From Solibacillus sp. R5-41 (lineage in GTDB: Bacteria > Bacillota > Bacilli > Bacillales_A > Planococcaceae): 64,000 bases of DNA. Numbering within the stretch: position 1 is the stretch's first letter; each line of letters starts with the position of its first letter. Where the stretch lies: the NCBI RefSeq assembly GCF_002736105.1, contig NZ_CP024123.1, forward strand, positions 3,278,001-3,342,000, written 5' to 3'. Positions 9,329 through 17,750 of the stretch are shown one piece after another. The position numbers and the translations under genes are program-made. The notes below the pieces were generated by a model that worked only from the letters and a program-made list of their open reading frames with translations, was not told where the DNA came from and did not search any database.

Positions 9329-11056
9329 TTACTCTTCCATTGTTGAAAGATCACCAGTTGGGAGATTTAGTTCCCATGCTTTTAATACACGACGCATAAT
9401 TTTTCCGCTCCGTGTTTTTGGCAGCTTGTCCTTAAATTCGATTTCTCTTGGAGCCGCATGTGCAGACAATCCCGTTTTAACAAATTCACGAATTTCTGCT
9501 TCTAATGCTTCTGAAGGTTCTACCCCTTCACGTAATGAAACAAACGCCTTTATAATTTCCCCGCGCACCGGATCAGGCTTCCCAATAACACCCGCCTCTA
9601 AAATATGTGGATGCTCGAGTAATTTGCTTTCTACCTCAAATGGACCAATACGTTCACCCGCAGTCATAATGACATCATCCACTCGACCCTGGAACCAAAA
9701 ATAACCTTCCTCATCCATATAAGCGGAGTCTCCAGAGACATACCATTCTCCTTTTAAGAAGTAAGATTCATAACGTTCTGGATTGCCCCAAATTTGACGC
9801 ATCATTGCCGGCCATCCTCTACGAATTGCTAAATTCCCCATTGTACAAGGTGGTACTTCATCTCCTTGGTCATCCACAATTGTTGCAAAAATTCCAGGTA
9901 CCGGTTTCCCCATCGAACCTGGCTTAATATCCATGGAAGGATAATTACAAATCATATGCCCGCCTGTTTCTGTCATCCACCATGTATCATGTATACGATG
10001 ATTTAGCGTTTCAATCCCCCATCGTACAACCTCTGGATTTAACGGCTCCCCAACCGATAAAACATGGCGTACCGTTGAAAGATTAAACTGCTCAAGCGCT
10101 TTTGGACCTGCACCCATTAGCATTCGGAATGCAGTCGGTGCGCTATACCATACAGTAACACCATATTCCTCAATGGCACCATACCAAGCTTGTGGACTAA
10201 AGCGACCACCGACAACTACATTCGTGACACCATTTAACCAAGGACCAAAAATACCATATGCCGTACCTGTAATCCAGCCTGGATCCGCTGTACACCAATA
10301 AATATCATTCTCTTTTAAATCGAGTACCCACTGTGCTGTTTGATATTGTTGTACCATCGCATAATGTACATGTAACACGCCTTTTGGTGCCCCAGTAGAA
10401 CCCGATGTATAATGTAAAATAGAGCCATCTTCCTTATCCATCCATTCAATTTCAAAGTTTGAAGAGGCTTCTTTAAAATTACGATTAAAATCAATAATTA
10501 TATCGGTTTCTTCGACGTTCTCCCCAACAACGAAAACCGTTTTTAAGTTTGGTAATTTATTGATTGGAACACGACTTAGCAATGATGGTGTTGTCACAAT
10601 CGAAACCGCCTCACTATCAGCCAACCGGTCATATACCGCACCTTCCATAAACGCTTCGAATAACGGACCAACAATCACGCCCATTTTTAATGCGCCAAGC
10701 AAACTAAAATATAATTCTGGTGAGCGTGGCATAAAAATAAATAGGCGATCACCCCTTTGTAAATTAGCCTTCTCTTTTAAAACATTTGCCGCTTTATTTG
10801 AGTTGCGCTTCATATCATAAAATGAATACGACTCTTTACGTACACCATCATTATAATAAAGTGCGACTTTATTTTTCCGATGACTATCTACATGACGGTC
10901 TATTGCTTCATACGCAATATTCACCTTCCCCGTTTCATACCAAGAAAAAGCCTTCTCCGTATTCTCCCAATCGTGAGTTGCTGCCGTATCCTCATAGTTT
11001 ATTAAACTATGTTCCCCTGGACGTGCTGCTAATTTCTCCAATGTTTTCATCCCCAT
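9329..11056 (-). CDS. acsA: Acetyl-CoA synthetase (acetate-CoA ligase)
   Basis: Adenylate-forming enzyme converting acetate, ATP and CoA to acetyl-CoA. 575 residues, the size of the shorter Bacillus AcsA. Motifs: the P-loop-like YTSGSTGAPKGV, WWMTETGG, YVSGDSAYMDEEGYFWFQGRVDD, and the C-terminal PKTRSGKIMRR containing the lysine whose acetylation silences the enzyme. Start ATG at 11056 follows AAGGGGG by 7 bases; a second in-frame ATG at 11050 is possible. Divergent from acuABC, whose products are known to modify AcsA in B. subtilis. Confidence 0.97.
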   Translation of the reverse strand: MGMKTLEKLAARPGEHSLINYEDTAATHDWENTEKAFSWYETGKVNIAYEAIDRHVDSHRKNKVALYYNDGVRKESYSFYDMKRNSNKAANVLKEKANLQRGDRLFIFMPRSPELYFSLLGALKMGVIVGPLFEAFMEGAVYDRLADSEAVSIVTTPSLLSRVPINKLPNLKTVFVVGENVEETDIIIDFNRNFKEASSNFEIEWMDKEDGSILHYTSGSTGAPKGVLHVHYAMVQQYQTAQWVLDLKENDIYWCTADPGWITGTAYGIFGPWLNGVTNVVVGGRFSPQAWYGAIEEYGVTVWYSAPTAFRMLMGAGPKALEQFNLSTVRHVLSVGEPLNPEVVRWGIETLNHRIHDTWWMTETGGHMICNYPSMDIKPGSMGKPVPGIFATIVDDQGDEVPPCTMGNLAIRRGWPAMMRQIWGNPERYESYFLKGEWYVSGDSAYMDEEGYFWFQGRVDDVIMTAGERIGPFEVESKLLEHPHILEAGVIGKPDPVRGEIIKAFVSLREGVEPSEALEAEIREFVKTGLSAHAAPREIEFKDKLPKTRSGKIMRRVLKAWELNLPTGDLSTMEE

Positions 11057-11089
11057 GAAATATCCCCCTTCAACTTCAAAGATAGTATT

Positions 11090-11119
11090 ATTCTACACGA
11101 AAACTTTTTTAATCGGCAA
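11090..11119 (-). promoter_or_regulatory. acsA promoter
   Basis: Minus-strand TTGCCG (11114-11119), an 18-base spacer and TAGAAT (11090-11095). No convincing cre site was found by eye in the acsA-acuA gap, although acsA is under CcpA in B. subtilis. Confidence 0.6.
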
Positions 11120-11222
11120 AATTTTTATAATTTTGTGACAATTTAGTTGTTTTTAACAATATTGAGCGTATTTTCGCATTAAATCCTGTATAATAGAAAT
11201 ATAACGAGCAGGTGGTGTGAAA

Positions 11223-11855
11223 ATGGAGCACATTAAAATTTTTTACAGTATTGAAGAAAATACAAAAAACGGTAAAGTTTTAATTGAAGGTCCTGTTCCC
11301 TCTGAGATATTAGCTACTTACGAATTACACGAAGACCTCAAAGCATTTAGACCTTCCAAGCAACAACATGAAGCACTCATCGGAATTGCCCAACTTGACG
11401 AAGGACGTATTATCGTCATTCGGCAAAATAGCCTTGTCGTCGGCTATGTAACCTATCTTTATCCCGACCCGCTCGAGCGCTGGGCAGAAGATCGAATTCC
11501 CAATATGATTGAACTTGGAGCGATTGAGGTGATTCCATCCTTCCGTGGAACAGGCGCTGGAAAGAAATTACTTGAAGTGTCGTTCATGGATGACGCTTTA
11601 GAAGATTATTTAGTTATTACGACCGAATATTACTGGCACTGGGATTTGAAAGGTACTGGTTTATCCGTTTGGGATTACCGTAATATGATGGAGCGGATGA
11701 TGAGCTCTGCTAAATTTGAATATTATGCAACAGATGACCCAGAAATTACTTCTCATCCAGCAAACTGCTTAATGGCACGTACTGGCTCACGAGTTCAAGC
11801 TGAGACGCTTGAACGTTTTGACAGACTTCGTTTTAAAAGTCGTTTCATGTATTAA
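11223..11855 (+). CDS. acuA: Protein lysine acetyltransferase AcuA
   Basis: GNAT-family enzyme that acetylates the active-site lysine of AcsA and turns it off. 210 residues. Strongly conserved stretches include GYVTYLYPDPLERW, ELGAIEVIPSFRGTGAGKKLL (acetyl-CoA binding loop), and TTEYYWHWDLKGT. A GTG two codons upstream is in frame, but AGGTGG at 11210-11215 is best spaced for the ATG at 11223. Preceded by a TATAAT at 11189-11194 with a weak -35. First gene of acuABC. Confidence 0.95.
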   Translation: MEHIKIFYSIEENTKNGKVLIEGPVPSEILATYELHEDLKAFRPSKQQHEALIGIAQLDEGRIIVIRQNSLVVGYVTYLYPDPLERWAEDRIPNMIELGAIEVIPSFRGTGAGKKLLEVSFMDDALEDYLVITTEYYWHWDLKGTGLSVWDYRNMMERMMSSAKFEYYATDDPEITSHPANCLMARTGSRVQAETLERFDRLRFKSRFMY

Positions 11856-11880
11856 TTCTTATCACAAAGGGGATTGAAAA

Positions 11881-12522
11881 ATGATTGTCGAAGAGATTAT
11901 GAATACCGAAGTACATACACTATCGCCTGAAAATACAATTCGAGAAGCCTCTCGTTTAATGCGTGAAAAAAAATTCCGCCATTTACCGATTATCGACGAG
12001 CACAAGAGCGTAATTGGTATTATTACAGAGCGTGATATTAAAAATGTTTTACCTGCTCGTGAGGAGCCAGATTCTTCATTATTTGATGCACCCATCGAAA
12101 GTATTATGACGAAAAATCCAATTGTTGGCCATCCTTTAGATTTCGTCGAGGAAATTGCCCTTATTTTTTATGAATCTAAAATTAGCTGCATGCCGATTGT
12201 GACAGCAGGCGAGCTTGTAGGTATCGTCACAACTACGGACTTGCTATATACCTATATCGAATTAACAGGCACTCATAAACCAGGCTCTAAAATTGATATT
12301 CGTGTCACAGACAAGCCCGGAGTGTTATTTGAGATTTCGAAAATATTTAATGATCATAAAGCCAACGTTTTAAGTGTTTTGGTATATCCAGATGGTGAAA
12401 GCGCTAATACGCGTATTTTAAGTGTCCGATTACAAGTAATTAACCCACTCTCAATTATTGAAGATTTACGTCAGCAGGGCTACAATGTGCTCTGGCCAAA
12501 TCTCCCTGGCGTTACGCTATGA
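11881..12522 (+). CDS. acuB: AcuB, CBS-ACT domain protein
   Basis: Cytosolic regulatory protein of the acetoin/acetate utilisation operon; its molecular role is not well defined. 213 residues: two CBS domains (about 8-60 and 75-130; MNTEVHTLSPENTIREASRL and IMTKNPIVGHP mark their starts) and a C-terminal ACT domain (about 139-210, starting IDIRVTDKPGVLFEISKIF). CBS pairs usually bind adenosyl nucleotides. The stop overlaps the acuC ATG by 4 bases. Confidence 0.92.
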   Translation: MIVEEIMNTEVHTLSPENTIREASRLMREKKFRHLPIIDEHKSVIGIITERDIKNVLPAREEPDSSLFDAPIESIMTKNPIVGHPLDFVEEIALIFYESKISCMPIVTAGELVGIVTTTDLLYTYIELTGTHKPGSKIDIRVTDKPGVLFEISKIFNDHKANVLSVLVYPDGESANTRILSVRLQVINPLSIIEDLRQQGYNVLWPNLPGVTL

Positions 12523-13682
12523 AAAAAGCAGTTTTTGTTTATTCGCCAGACCAATTAAATTACAAATTTTCGGACACACACCCTTTCAACCATAAACGAT
12601 TACACTTAACAATTGATTTATTAAAAAATATTAACGCATTGAGCGATGATGATATTATTCCTGCACGTATGGCCACAGATGAAGAAATTGCACTAGCTCA
12701 TGATCCGAAATATATTGAAATTGTCAAAAAAGCAGGTCACGGGGAATTAACTGCTAAGCAAGGAGAGCCTTTCGGAATCGGGACGGAAGATACGCCCATG
12801 TTCCAAAATATGCATGAGGCAAGTGCACTGCTTGTAGGAGGTACTCTCCAAGCAGTGGATTATGTTTTACAAGGAAAAGCACAGCACGCGCTCAATCTTG
12901 GCGGTGGTTTGCACCATGGTTTCCGTGGTCGTGCTTCTGGATTTTGTATTTATAACGACAGCAGTGTCGCTATAAAATATATTCAAGAAAAGTATGGTCT
13001 ACGTGTTTTATATGTGGATACCGACGCACATCATGGTGACGGGGTGCAATGGTCATTTTATGATGACCCCAATGTTTGTACATTGTCCATTCATGAAACA
13101 GGTCGCTATTTATTTCCAGGTACAGGGAATATTACCGAGCGAGGCAATGGTGAAGGTTATGGTACTTCTTTTAACTTCCCTGTCGATGCATTTACCGAGG
13201 ATGAAAGCTTCTTAGAAATATATGAGCAATCGATGCGTGAAGTATTCGAATTTTTTAAACCCGATGTTGTGCTCACACAAAATGGCGCAGATGCACATTA
13301 TTTTGATCCGCTCACACACTTATACGGAACGATGAATATTTATAAAGAAATTCCAAAGCTTGCCCATAAACTCGCTCATGAATATTGCGGGGGAAGATGG
13401 ATCGCAGTTGGTGGGGGTGGCTATGATATTTGGCGCGTTGTTCCCCGTGCCTGGTCTTATATTTGGACGGAAATGACAGATCAACAAGAACCTGCCGGGC
13501 CATTGCCACAAGCTTGGCTAGATAAATGGCAAGCCGAATCTCCCGTACCGTTAATTCCGACTTGGAATGACCCATTTCCCCTCTATGAAGCGATTCCTCG
13601 AAAGGCGGAAATTCAAGAAAAAAACGCCCAAATGCTTGCAAAGGCGCTACATATGATACGTACTGAAAAAAATCGATCATAG
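12519..13682 (+). CDS. acuC: AcuC, class I histone deacetylase-like protein deacetylase
   Basis: Zinc-dependent deacylase that removes acetyl groups from AcsA and reactivates it. 387 residues. HDAC signatures: NLGGGLHHGFRGRASGFC (tandem His), VDTDAHHGDGVQ (zinc ligands and charge relay), LSIHETG, and GGGGYDIWRVVPRAW. Overlaps acuB by ATGA, so co-translation is likely. Confidence 0.95.
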   Translation: MKKAVFVYSPDQLNYKFSDTHPFNHKRLHLTIDLLKNINALSDDDIIPARMATDEEIALAHDPKYIEIVKKAGHGELTAKQGEPFGIGTEDTPMFQNMHEASALLVGGTLQAVDYVLQGKAQHALNLGGGLHHGFRGRASGFCIYNDSSVAIKYIQEKYGLRVLYVDTDAHHGDGVQWSFYDDPNVCTLSIHETGRYLFPGTGNITERGNGEGYGTSFNFPVDAFTEDESFLEIYEQSMREVFEFFKPDVVLTQNGADAHYFDPLTHLYGTMNIYKEIPKLAHKLAHEYCGGRWIAVGGGGYDIWRVVPRAWSYIWTEMTDQQEPAGPLPQAWLDKWQAESPVPLIPTWNDPFPLYEAIPRKAEIQEKNAQMLAKALHMIRTEKNRS

Positions 13683-13690
13683 CAATTGAC

Positions 13691-13730
13691 TAGCTATACA
13701 CTCTTTGGACAAAGATTGTATAGCTTTTTA
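13691..13730 (+). terminator. acuABC terminator
   Basis: AGCTATACA pairs with TGTATAGCT followed by TTTTTA. Confidence 0.85.
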
Positions 13731-13807
13731 GCTAAAAAAAGAAGAATGACCCAAAAATATTCAGCCTTATACTATAATAGTATCATAATAGATTAGGGGG
13801 AGTTTTT

Positions 13808-14221
13808 ATGTATAAACATATTTTACTTGCAGTTGATGGTTCTGACAATTCATTCCGCGCAGCACAGGATGCAGTGAATATTGCAACATCTAATACTTTA
13901 ATCGAAATTATTTCTGTTATATCAACAGAAGGAATTACTTCACAAGCAGCTCACGCAGGTACTTTAGATAACTTAGAACAAAATTACCGCACTAAGTTTG
14001 CCAGAGAGGAACAATTCATTAAAAATAATCATGCCAACTATAAAGTCGTTATTACTCATGGTCATGCAGGTCGTATGATTTCAAAATACGCGAACGACAA
14101 TAAAGTGAATTTAGTTGTCATCGGTTGTCGCGGATTAAACCCAATGCACGAAATGGTATTTGGCAGTGTGAGTACATATGTAACGAAAAATGCGAACTGT
14201 TCGACTTTACTAGTAAAATAA
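13808..14221 (+). CDS. Universal stress protein (UspA family)
   Basis: Small cytoplasmic nucleotide-binding stress protein; the specific role is unknown. 137 residues, a single Usp domain: MYKHILLAVDGSDNSFRAA at the N-terminus and the ATP-binding G-2x-G-9x-G-S/T motif seen as GCRGLNPMHEMVFGSVS near the C-terminus. AGGGGGAG lies 5-6 bases before the ATG. Monocistronic, bounded by terminators. Confidence 0.92.
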   Translation: MYKHILLAVDGSDNSFRAAQDAVNIATSNTLIEIISVISTEGITSQAAHAGTLDNLEQNYRTKFAREEQFIKNNHANYKVVITHGHAGRMISKYANDNKVNLVVIGCRGLNPMHEMVFGSVSTYVTKNANCSTLLVK

Positions 14222-14252
14222 CCATAAAATTATAGTTCAAAATGAAAGATTA

Positions 14253-14300
14253 AAAAACGCCCTTTCCACATTAACAATTAATGTGGAAAGGGCGTTTCTT
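14253..14300. terminator. Terminator after the universal stress gene
   Basis: AACGCCCTTTCCACAT pairs with ATGTGGAAAGGGCGTT, with an A-run before and T-rich sequence after. The following stretch to 14489 shows no gene and only AT-rich sequence. Confidence 0.9.
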
Positions 14301-14489
14301 TATTTATGCGGTTAGCCTTGGTTAGCAGTAAACGATGTTCGATTGCCCTGTATTTATTGAATTTGAACATGGGTGATAAAATTCGTAATTTATCAATATA
14401 GTGATAGTAATCGCAGTTGGACATTTCACTTGGCTGTAGAATGTATTTAGATTAAACCTAGCAAGAGGCTGGGAGAAAGGTGTTGGTTA

Positions 14490-14675
14490 ATGAAAAACAA
14501 GCTAACTTCATTATTGGAGGTAAGGAAGATTATTGCGTTAGTTACGGTATTATTATTCTTTGTCCTTTCGGTGAAGGGCTTGCTGGAGACTAATTTTATT
14601 CAAACGGTTATCATTTCAATTGTTTCATTTTACTTTGGAAAGACAGCTTCGATTAATGAAAAAGGTGATAAGTAA
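14490..14675 (+). CDS. Small membrane protein, phage-like
   Basis: 61 residues with two hydrophobic stretches (about 13-31 and 36-50) and a polar end. The pattern VRKIIALVTVLLFF followed by SFYFGKTAS is, from memory, typical of short phage-encoded membrane proteins found near holin/lysis genes. An AAAGGTG lies about 9 bases before the ATG. No other phage gene is nearby, so it would be an isolated remnant or a domesticated gene. Function unknown. Confidence 0.6.
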   Translation: MKNKLTSLLEVRKIIALVTVLLFFVLSVKGLLETNFIQTVIISIVSFYFGKTASINEKGDK

Positions 14676-14783
14676 TCAAACTAAAACAAAATTTAGTGTT
14701 TCTGAAACGCCAAAACTCGTAAAGACAACGAACAACATGAAAAACGGTACTCCAAATCACTAGCCAAACGTAACGTAAGAATA

Positions 14784-14996
14784 AATCAATTACACCTCGG
14801 CGTAATTGCGTCCAGATTTTTATCGAGCATACTCGTAAAAAATCTGTGATATCCTCCGGGGGCTTAGGGCCAACAAGATGTTGGTTACTCAGGCGTTTCC
14901 GCAGGACGTGGCGATCTTAGCCTGAGTTCCCCTATTCAGCCGGGGTTTGAACTCCTACTGAATTCAGTACATATTTAGCATTCATCCAACACTTAA
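14784..14996 (+). repeat. Structured intergenic repeat, copy C (with extra insert)
   Basis: Starts AAATCAATTACACCTCGG, with a 20-base near-palindrome (14788-14807). A CAGATTTTT/AAAATCTG hairpin (14813-14846) holds a TCGAG/CTCG inner stem. After the CCTCCGGGGGC linker comes an insert with CCAACA/TGTTGG and ACTCAGGC/GCCTGAGT stems (about 14868-14926), then ATTCAGCCGGGGTTTGAACTCC. The right-hand closing strand has decayed. It occupies most of the 366-base gap before ccpA. Confidence 0.85.
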
Positions 14997-15040
14997 AACT
15001 CCCTATTCACATTAATAAATCGATGAATGGGGAGTTTTCT
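14994..15040 (-). terminator. ccpA terminator
   Basis: AAAACTCCC-ATTCAC and its partner GAATGGGGAGTTTT form a stem just beyond the ccpA stop, with T-runs on both strands. Confidence 0.75.
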
Positions 15041-15041
15041 A

Positions 15042-16043
15042 TTATTTTTGAATGGAGTCGCGCATTTCAATTCGATGAGGCAGAATGACCTTTTGAACTT
15101 CTACTTCTTCTTTATTCATATACTTCGTTAATAGACGCATCGCAACAGCTCCGATATCGTAAAGCGGTAAAACGACACTTGTTAGCTGTGGGCGAACCAT
15201 GCGGGCAAGTTTCGAGTTTCCAAAGCTAATTACTTCTATATCTTCAGGTACTTGTTTTCCGCTATCTTGCATGCCGTGGACAAGACCAATTGCTAACTCA
15301 TCATTTCCTACAAATATAGCAGTTGGTGGATTTTCTAGTTGGCTTAACGTTTCCCATCCTTCTAAACCATCATCATAGGAATCTTCCCCTGCAACGATTA
15401 ATGAATCATCTAGCTCAATTCCAGCCTCTTGCAATACATCCAAATAAGCCTGTAACTTTTGCTGACCATTGACTGTATGTTTTAATGGACCTGAAACAAA
15501 TGCAATTCGTTTATGACCATGCTCAATAAATAATTGAATCGCTTCATACGTTGCTGTGTAATAATCAATATTAACTGATGCCACTTTTTCTGTTAAACTA
15601 ATGGAACCCGCTAAAACGATTGGTACAGAGCATGCTTCAACTGCTCGTTGAATATTTTCTGTTACTTCATCACTCATTATGACAATGCCATCTACTTGTT
15701 TGCCAAGCATTGTATCTAAAAGTGTTAACTCTTTTTCTTCGTTTTGGTCTGAATTGGCCAGAATAATATTATATCGATACATCGTTGCGATATCTTCAAT
15801 CCCTCTCGCTAACTCTGCATTTAAATTATTTGAAATATCAGGGATGATGACTCCTACTGATGTTGTTTTTTTACTTGCCAAACCACGTGCTACAGCATTT
15901 GGACGATACTCTAGTCGTTCAATTACATCTAATACTTTCTTTCTTGTTGCAGGCTTTACATTTTGATTACCATTTACTACTCGAGACACCGTTGCCATTG
16001 ACACATTTGCCTCACGTGCAACATCATAAATTGTGACAGTCAA
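15042..16043 (-). CDS. ccpA: Catabolite control protein A
   Basis: LacI-family regulator that, bound to HPr phosphorylated on Ser46, binds cre sites to repress or activate carbon-use genes. Start is TTG ([16 protein letters not shown]) because AAGGGGGAG precedes it by 5-6 bases; this gives 333 residues, matching the family. The HTH at residues 5-24 and hinge [15 protein letters not shown] are near-identical to B. subtilis CcpA as remembered, followed by the periplasmic-binding-protein fold. In B. subtilis motPS lie next to ccpA; they are absent here. Confidence 0.95.
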   Translation of the reverse strand: MTVTIYDVAREANVSMATVSRVVNGNQNVKPATRKKVLDVIERLEYRPNAVARGLASKKTTSVGVIIPDISNNLNAELARGIEDIATMYRYNIILANSDQNEEKELTLLDTMLGKQVDGIVIMSDEVTENIQRAVEACSVPIVLAGSISLTEKVASVNIDYYTATYEAIQLFIEHGHKRIAFVSGPLKHTVNGQQKLQAYLDVLQEAGIELDDSLIVAGEDSYDDGLEGWETLSQLENPPTAIFVGNDELAIGLVHGMQDSGKQVPEDIEVISFGNSKLARMVRPQLTSVVLPLYDIGAVAMRLLTKYMNKEEVEVQKVILPHRIEMRDSIQK

Positions 16044-16163
16044 AGAATCTCCCCCTTTTTTATTGATAAATGCTATTTTCCATCCAATTAGCCCAGACTT
16101 ATTTATAGCACCGAATATGGTTATACTAATCATATAATACTTTCATTTCCATTTTCAATCAAT

Positions 16164-16256
16164 TAATCAATTACACTAAGACTAACTTTTGTCCAGATTT
16201 TTTATTCATCCCGTACTCGTATAGACGTTGAGGACATTCTACTAAAGTAAGTTAAA
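16164..16256 (+). repeat. Structured intergenic repeat, copy D (degenerate)
   Basis: Begins TAATCAATTACACTAAGACTAAC and GTCCAGATTTTTT as in copy B, then decays; the end TCTACTAAAGTAAGTTA resembles the family 3' end. Lies between the ccpA start and the MarR gene stop. Confidence 0.6.
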
Positions 16257-16271
16257 CATAGTCGATTCAAT

Positions 16272-16299
16272 AAAAAAAGCGCTACCAAGAGATAGCACT
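16272..16299 (-). terminator. Terminator of the SDR-MarR operon
   Basis: Minus-strand AGTGCTA pairs with TAGCGCT (one wobble), followed by TTTTTTTATT. Confidence 0.75.
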
Positions 16300-16307
16300 C
16301 CTTCATA

Positions 16308-16745
16308 TTAATTTCGAATGTTCTTTTTCGCATTGCTCAATAACTTTTGTTGTAATGATAAATAGGTTGCGATTTCTTCTGGAGTAAATATTTTGTATAA
16401 CTCCATATACATCTCTTCACCAATTTTTTGTGCCATAAGAAAAGCTTCGTTCCCTTTTTCTGTTATACGAAGTTGAATGATTCGGCGATCTGTTTCATCA
16501 TACATCCGCTCCGCTAAATCAAGCGATACTAATTTATTTGCAATGCTTGTCATAGCGCCTTTTGTATAACCGAGCACTTCTGCTAGTTCTACTTGTTTCC
16601 TTGGCCCCTTAGTTCTTAGCTCGGCTAATACTAAAATGGGTGATACGCCGATTGGATAAGGATATCTTTTGGTGAAACGGATAATGTATTCATTATTCAT
16701 TTGCTCAACTGTATGAATTAATTGAAAAATACTCTTTTTTTCCAT
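16308..16745 (-). CDS. MarR-family transcriptional regulator
   Basis: 145-residue winged-helix regulator. The recognition region KQVELAEVLGYTKGAMTSIANKL and the wing DETDRRIIQLRITEKG are characteristic. Lies 24 bases downstream of the short-chain dehydrogenase gene on the same strand, so it probably controls that operon through the palindromes at 17572-17597. The ribosome-binding site is weak (AGGTT). Ligand unknown. Confidence 0.88.
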   Translation of the reverse strand: MEKKSIFQLIHTVEQMNNEYIIRFTKRYPYPIGVSPILVLAELRTKGPRKQVELAEVLGYTKGAMTSIANKLVSLDLAERMYDETDRRIIQLRITEKGNEAFLMAQKIGEEMYMELYKIFTPEEIATYLSLQQKLLSNAKKNIRN

Positions 16746-16769
16746 TTGAAAACCTAACCTTTTTTATCA

Positions 16770-17522
16770 TTATCTTAACATAATTGACCCACCATCTACC
16801 ATAATTGTTTGACCAGTGATATATTGTGAATCCTCGCTTGCTAAGAATACTGCAACACGACCGATATCTTCTTCGATATGACCGAAACGACCTAAAGGAA
16901 TTTTCGATAATACTTCTTGGTAATAATCAGGTTGTGCCTCTGCCCATGCGCGAACTCCTGGAGATTCTGCGATCGGACTAATTAAGTTAACATTAATTCC
17001 ATCTTTACCCCATTCATTTGCTGCAACACGAGAGATCCCGCGAATCGCCTCTTTTGCTGCTGCATAAACACCTTGTGTAACGTGACCATTTAGACCAGCA
17101 CCAGAAGCAAAGTTAATAATATTACCTTCAGTTGCTTTTAAGTGCGGGTATGCTGCTTGCATTAAGTAAAATGTTGGGTAGAAACCTGTATTAAATGATA
17201 AATCTAAATCTGCTTGAGTTGCTTCTTCAAGACTTACTTGACGTGATGCATGTGCATTGTTTACTAATACATCTAATTTACCGTATTGCGCAATTACTAT
17301 ATCAATAATTTTCGGTAGGTTTTCGCGGTCAGTTAAGTTCGCTTGAATAAACATTGATTTTGGAGAAATTTTTTGTAATTCCGCTTCCATCGCTTTACCT
17401 GTTTCTTCATTTAAATCAACGATTGCTATAATTGCGCCTTCTTTTGCCATTGCATTTGCCATACCGCCACCAATACCACCAGCACCGCCAGTAATAATAA
17501 CAACTTTATCTTGTAATTTCAT
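16770..17522 (-). CDS. Short-chain dehydrogenase/reductase
   Basis: 250-residue classical SDR, an NAD(P)-dependent oxidoreductase of unknown substrate. The cofactor motif TGGAGGIGGGMA is near the N-terminus, NNAHAS replaces the usual NNAG, the catalytic serine is in NFASGAGLNG and the Tyr/Lys pair is in GVYAAAKEAIRG. The C-terminal TGQTIMVDGG is typical. GGGAG lies 9 bases before the ATG. It leads a two-gene operon with the MarR regulator. Confidence 0.9.
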   Translation of the reverse strand: MKLQDKVVIITGGAGGIGGGMANAMAKEGAIIAIVDLNEETGKAMEAELQKISPKSMFIQANLTDRENLPKIIDIVIAQYGKLDVLVNNAHASRQVSLEEATQADLDLSFNTGFYPTFYLMQAAYPHLKATEGNIINFASGAGLNGHVTQGVYAAAKEAIRGISRVAANEWGKDGINVNLISPIAESPGVRAWAEAQPDYYQEVLSKIPLGRFGHIEEDIGRVAVFLASEDSQYITGQTIMVDGGSIMLR

Positions 17523-17571
17523 AAGAATACAGCTCCCTTATCAGTTAATTATAATTAGTTTATCATTAAAT

Positions 17572-17597
17572 AGTTTAAAGGTAAACTGTTCAGTTTA
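17572..17597. promoter_or_regulatory. Probable MarR operator (overlapping palindromes)
   Basis: AGTTTAAAGGTAAACT (17572-17587) and the perfect palindrome TAAACTGTTCAGTTTA (17582-17597) overlap, lying 50-75 bases upstream of the SDR start. A TATAAT on the minus strand sits between them and the gene. Assignment to the neighbouring MarR protein is inferred from position. Confidence 0.5.
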
Positions 17598-17710
17598 TAA
17601 ATCATGGGTTGGATTCTCAAATATTACTTGTGGTAATCCCGCTTCATTTTTATCTGATAAGGTCATTTTTATTCCTTCATTTGAAAGTAAGTAAATAATT
17701 TATTATAAAA

Positions 17711-17740
17711 AATCTCTAAGCCTTAGTTGACTTAGAGATT
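17711..17740 (-). terminator. aroA terminator
   Basis: AATCTCTAAG and CTTAGAGATT form a perfect 10-bp stem; the minus strand continues with TTTTTATAATA. Confidence 0.85.
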
Positions 17741-17750
17741 AGACATTCAC

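Noticed and set aside
9426-11058. Several plus-strand frames opposite acsA
   Set aside because: Antisense translations of a highly conserved enzyme, with no start signals.
11217-11222. GTG as start of acuA
   Set aside because: It is immediately next to the AGGTGG; the ATG at 11223 has proper spacing and matches the known N-terminus.
14490-15000. Prophage remnant
   Set aside because: Only one small phage-like protein; no integrase, capsid, lysin or attachment-site duplication was seen.
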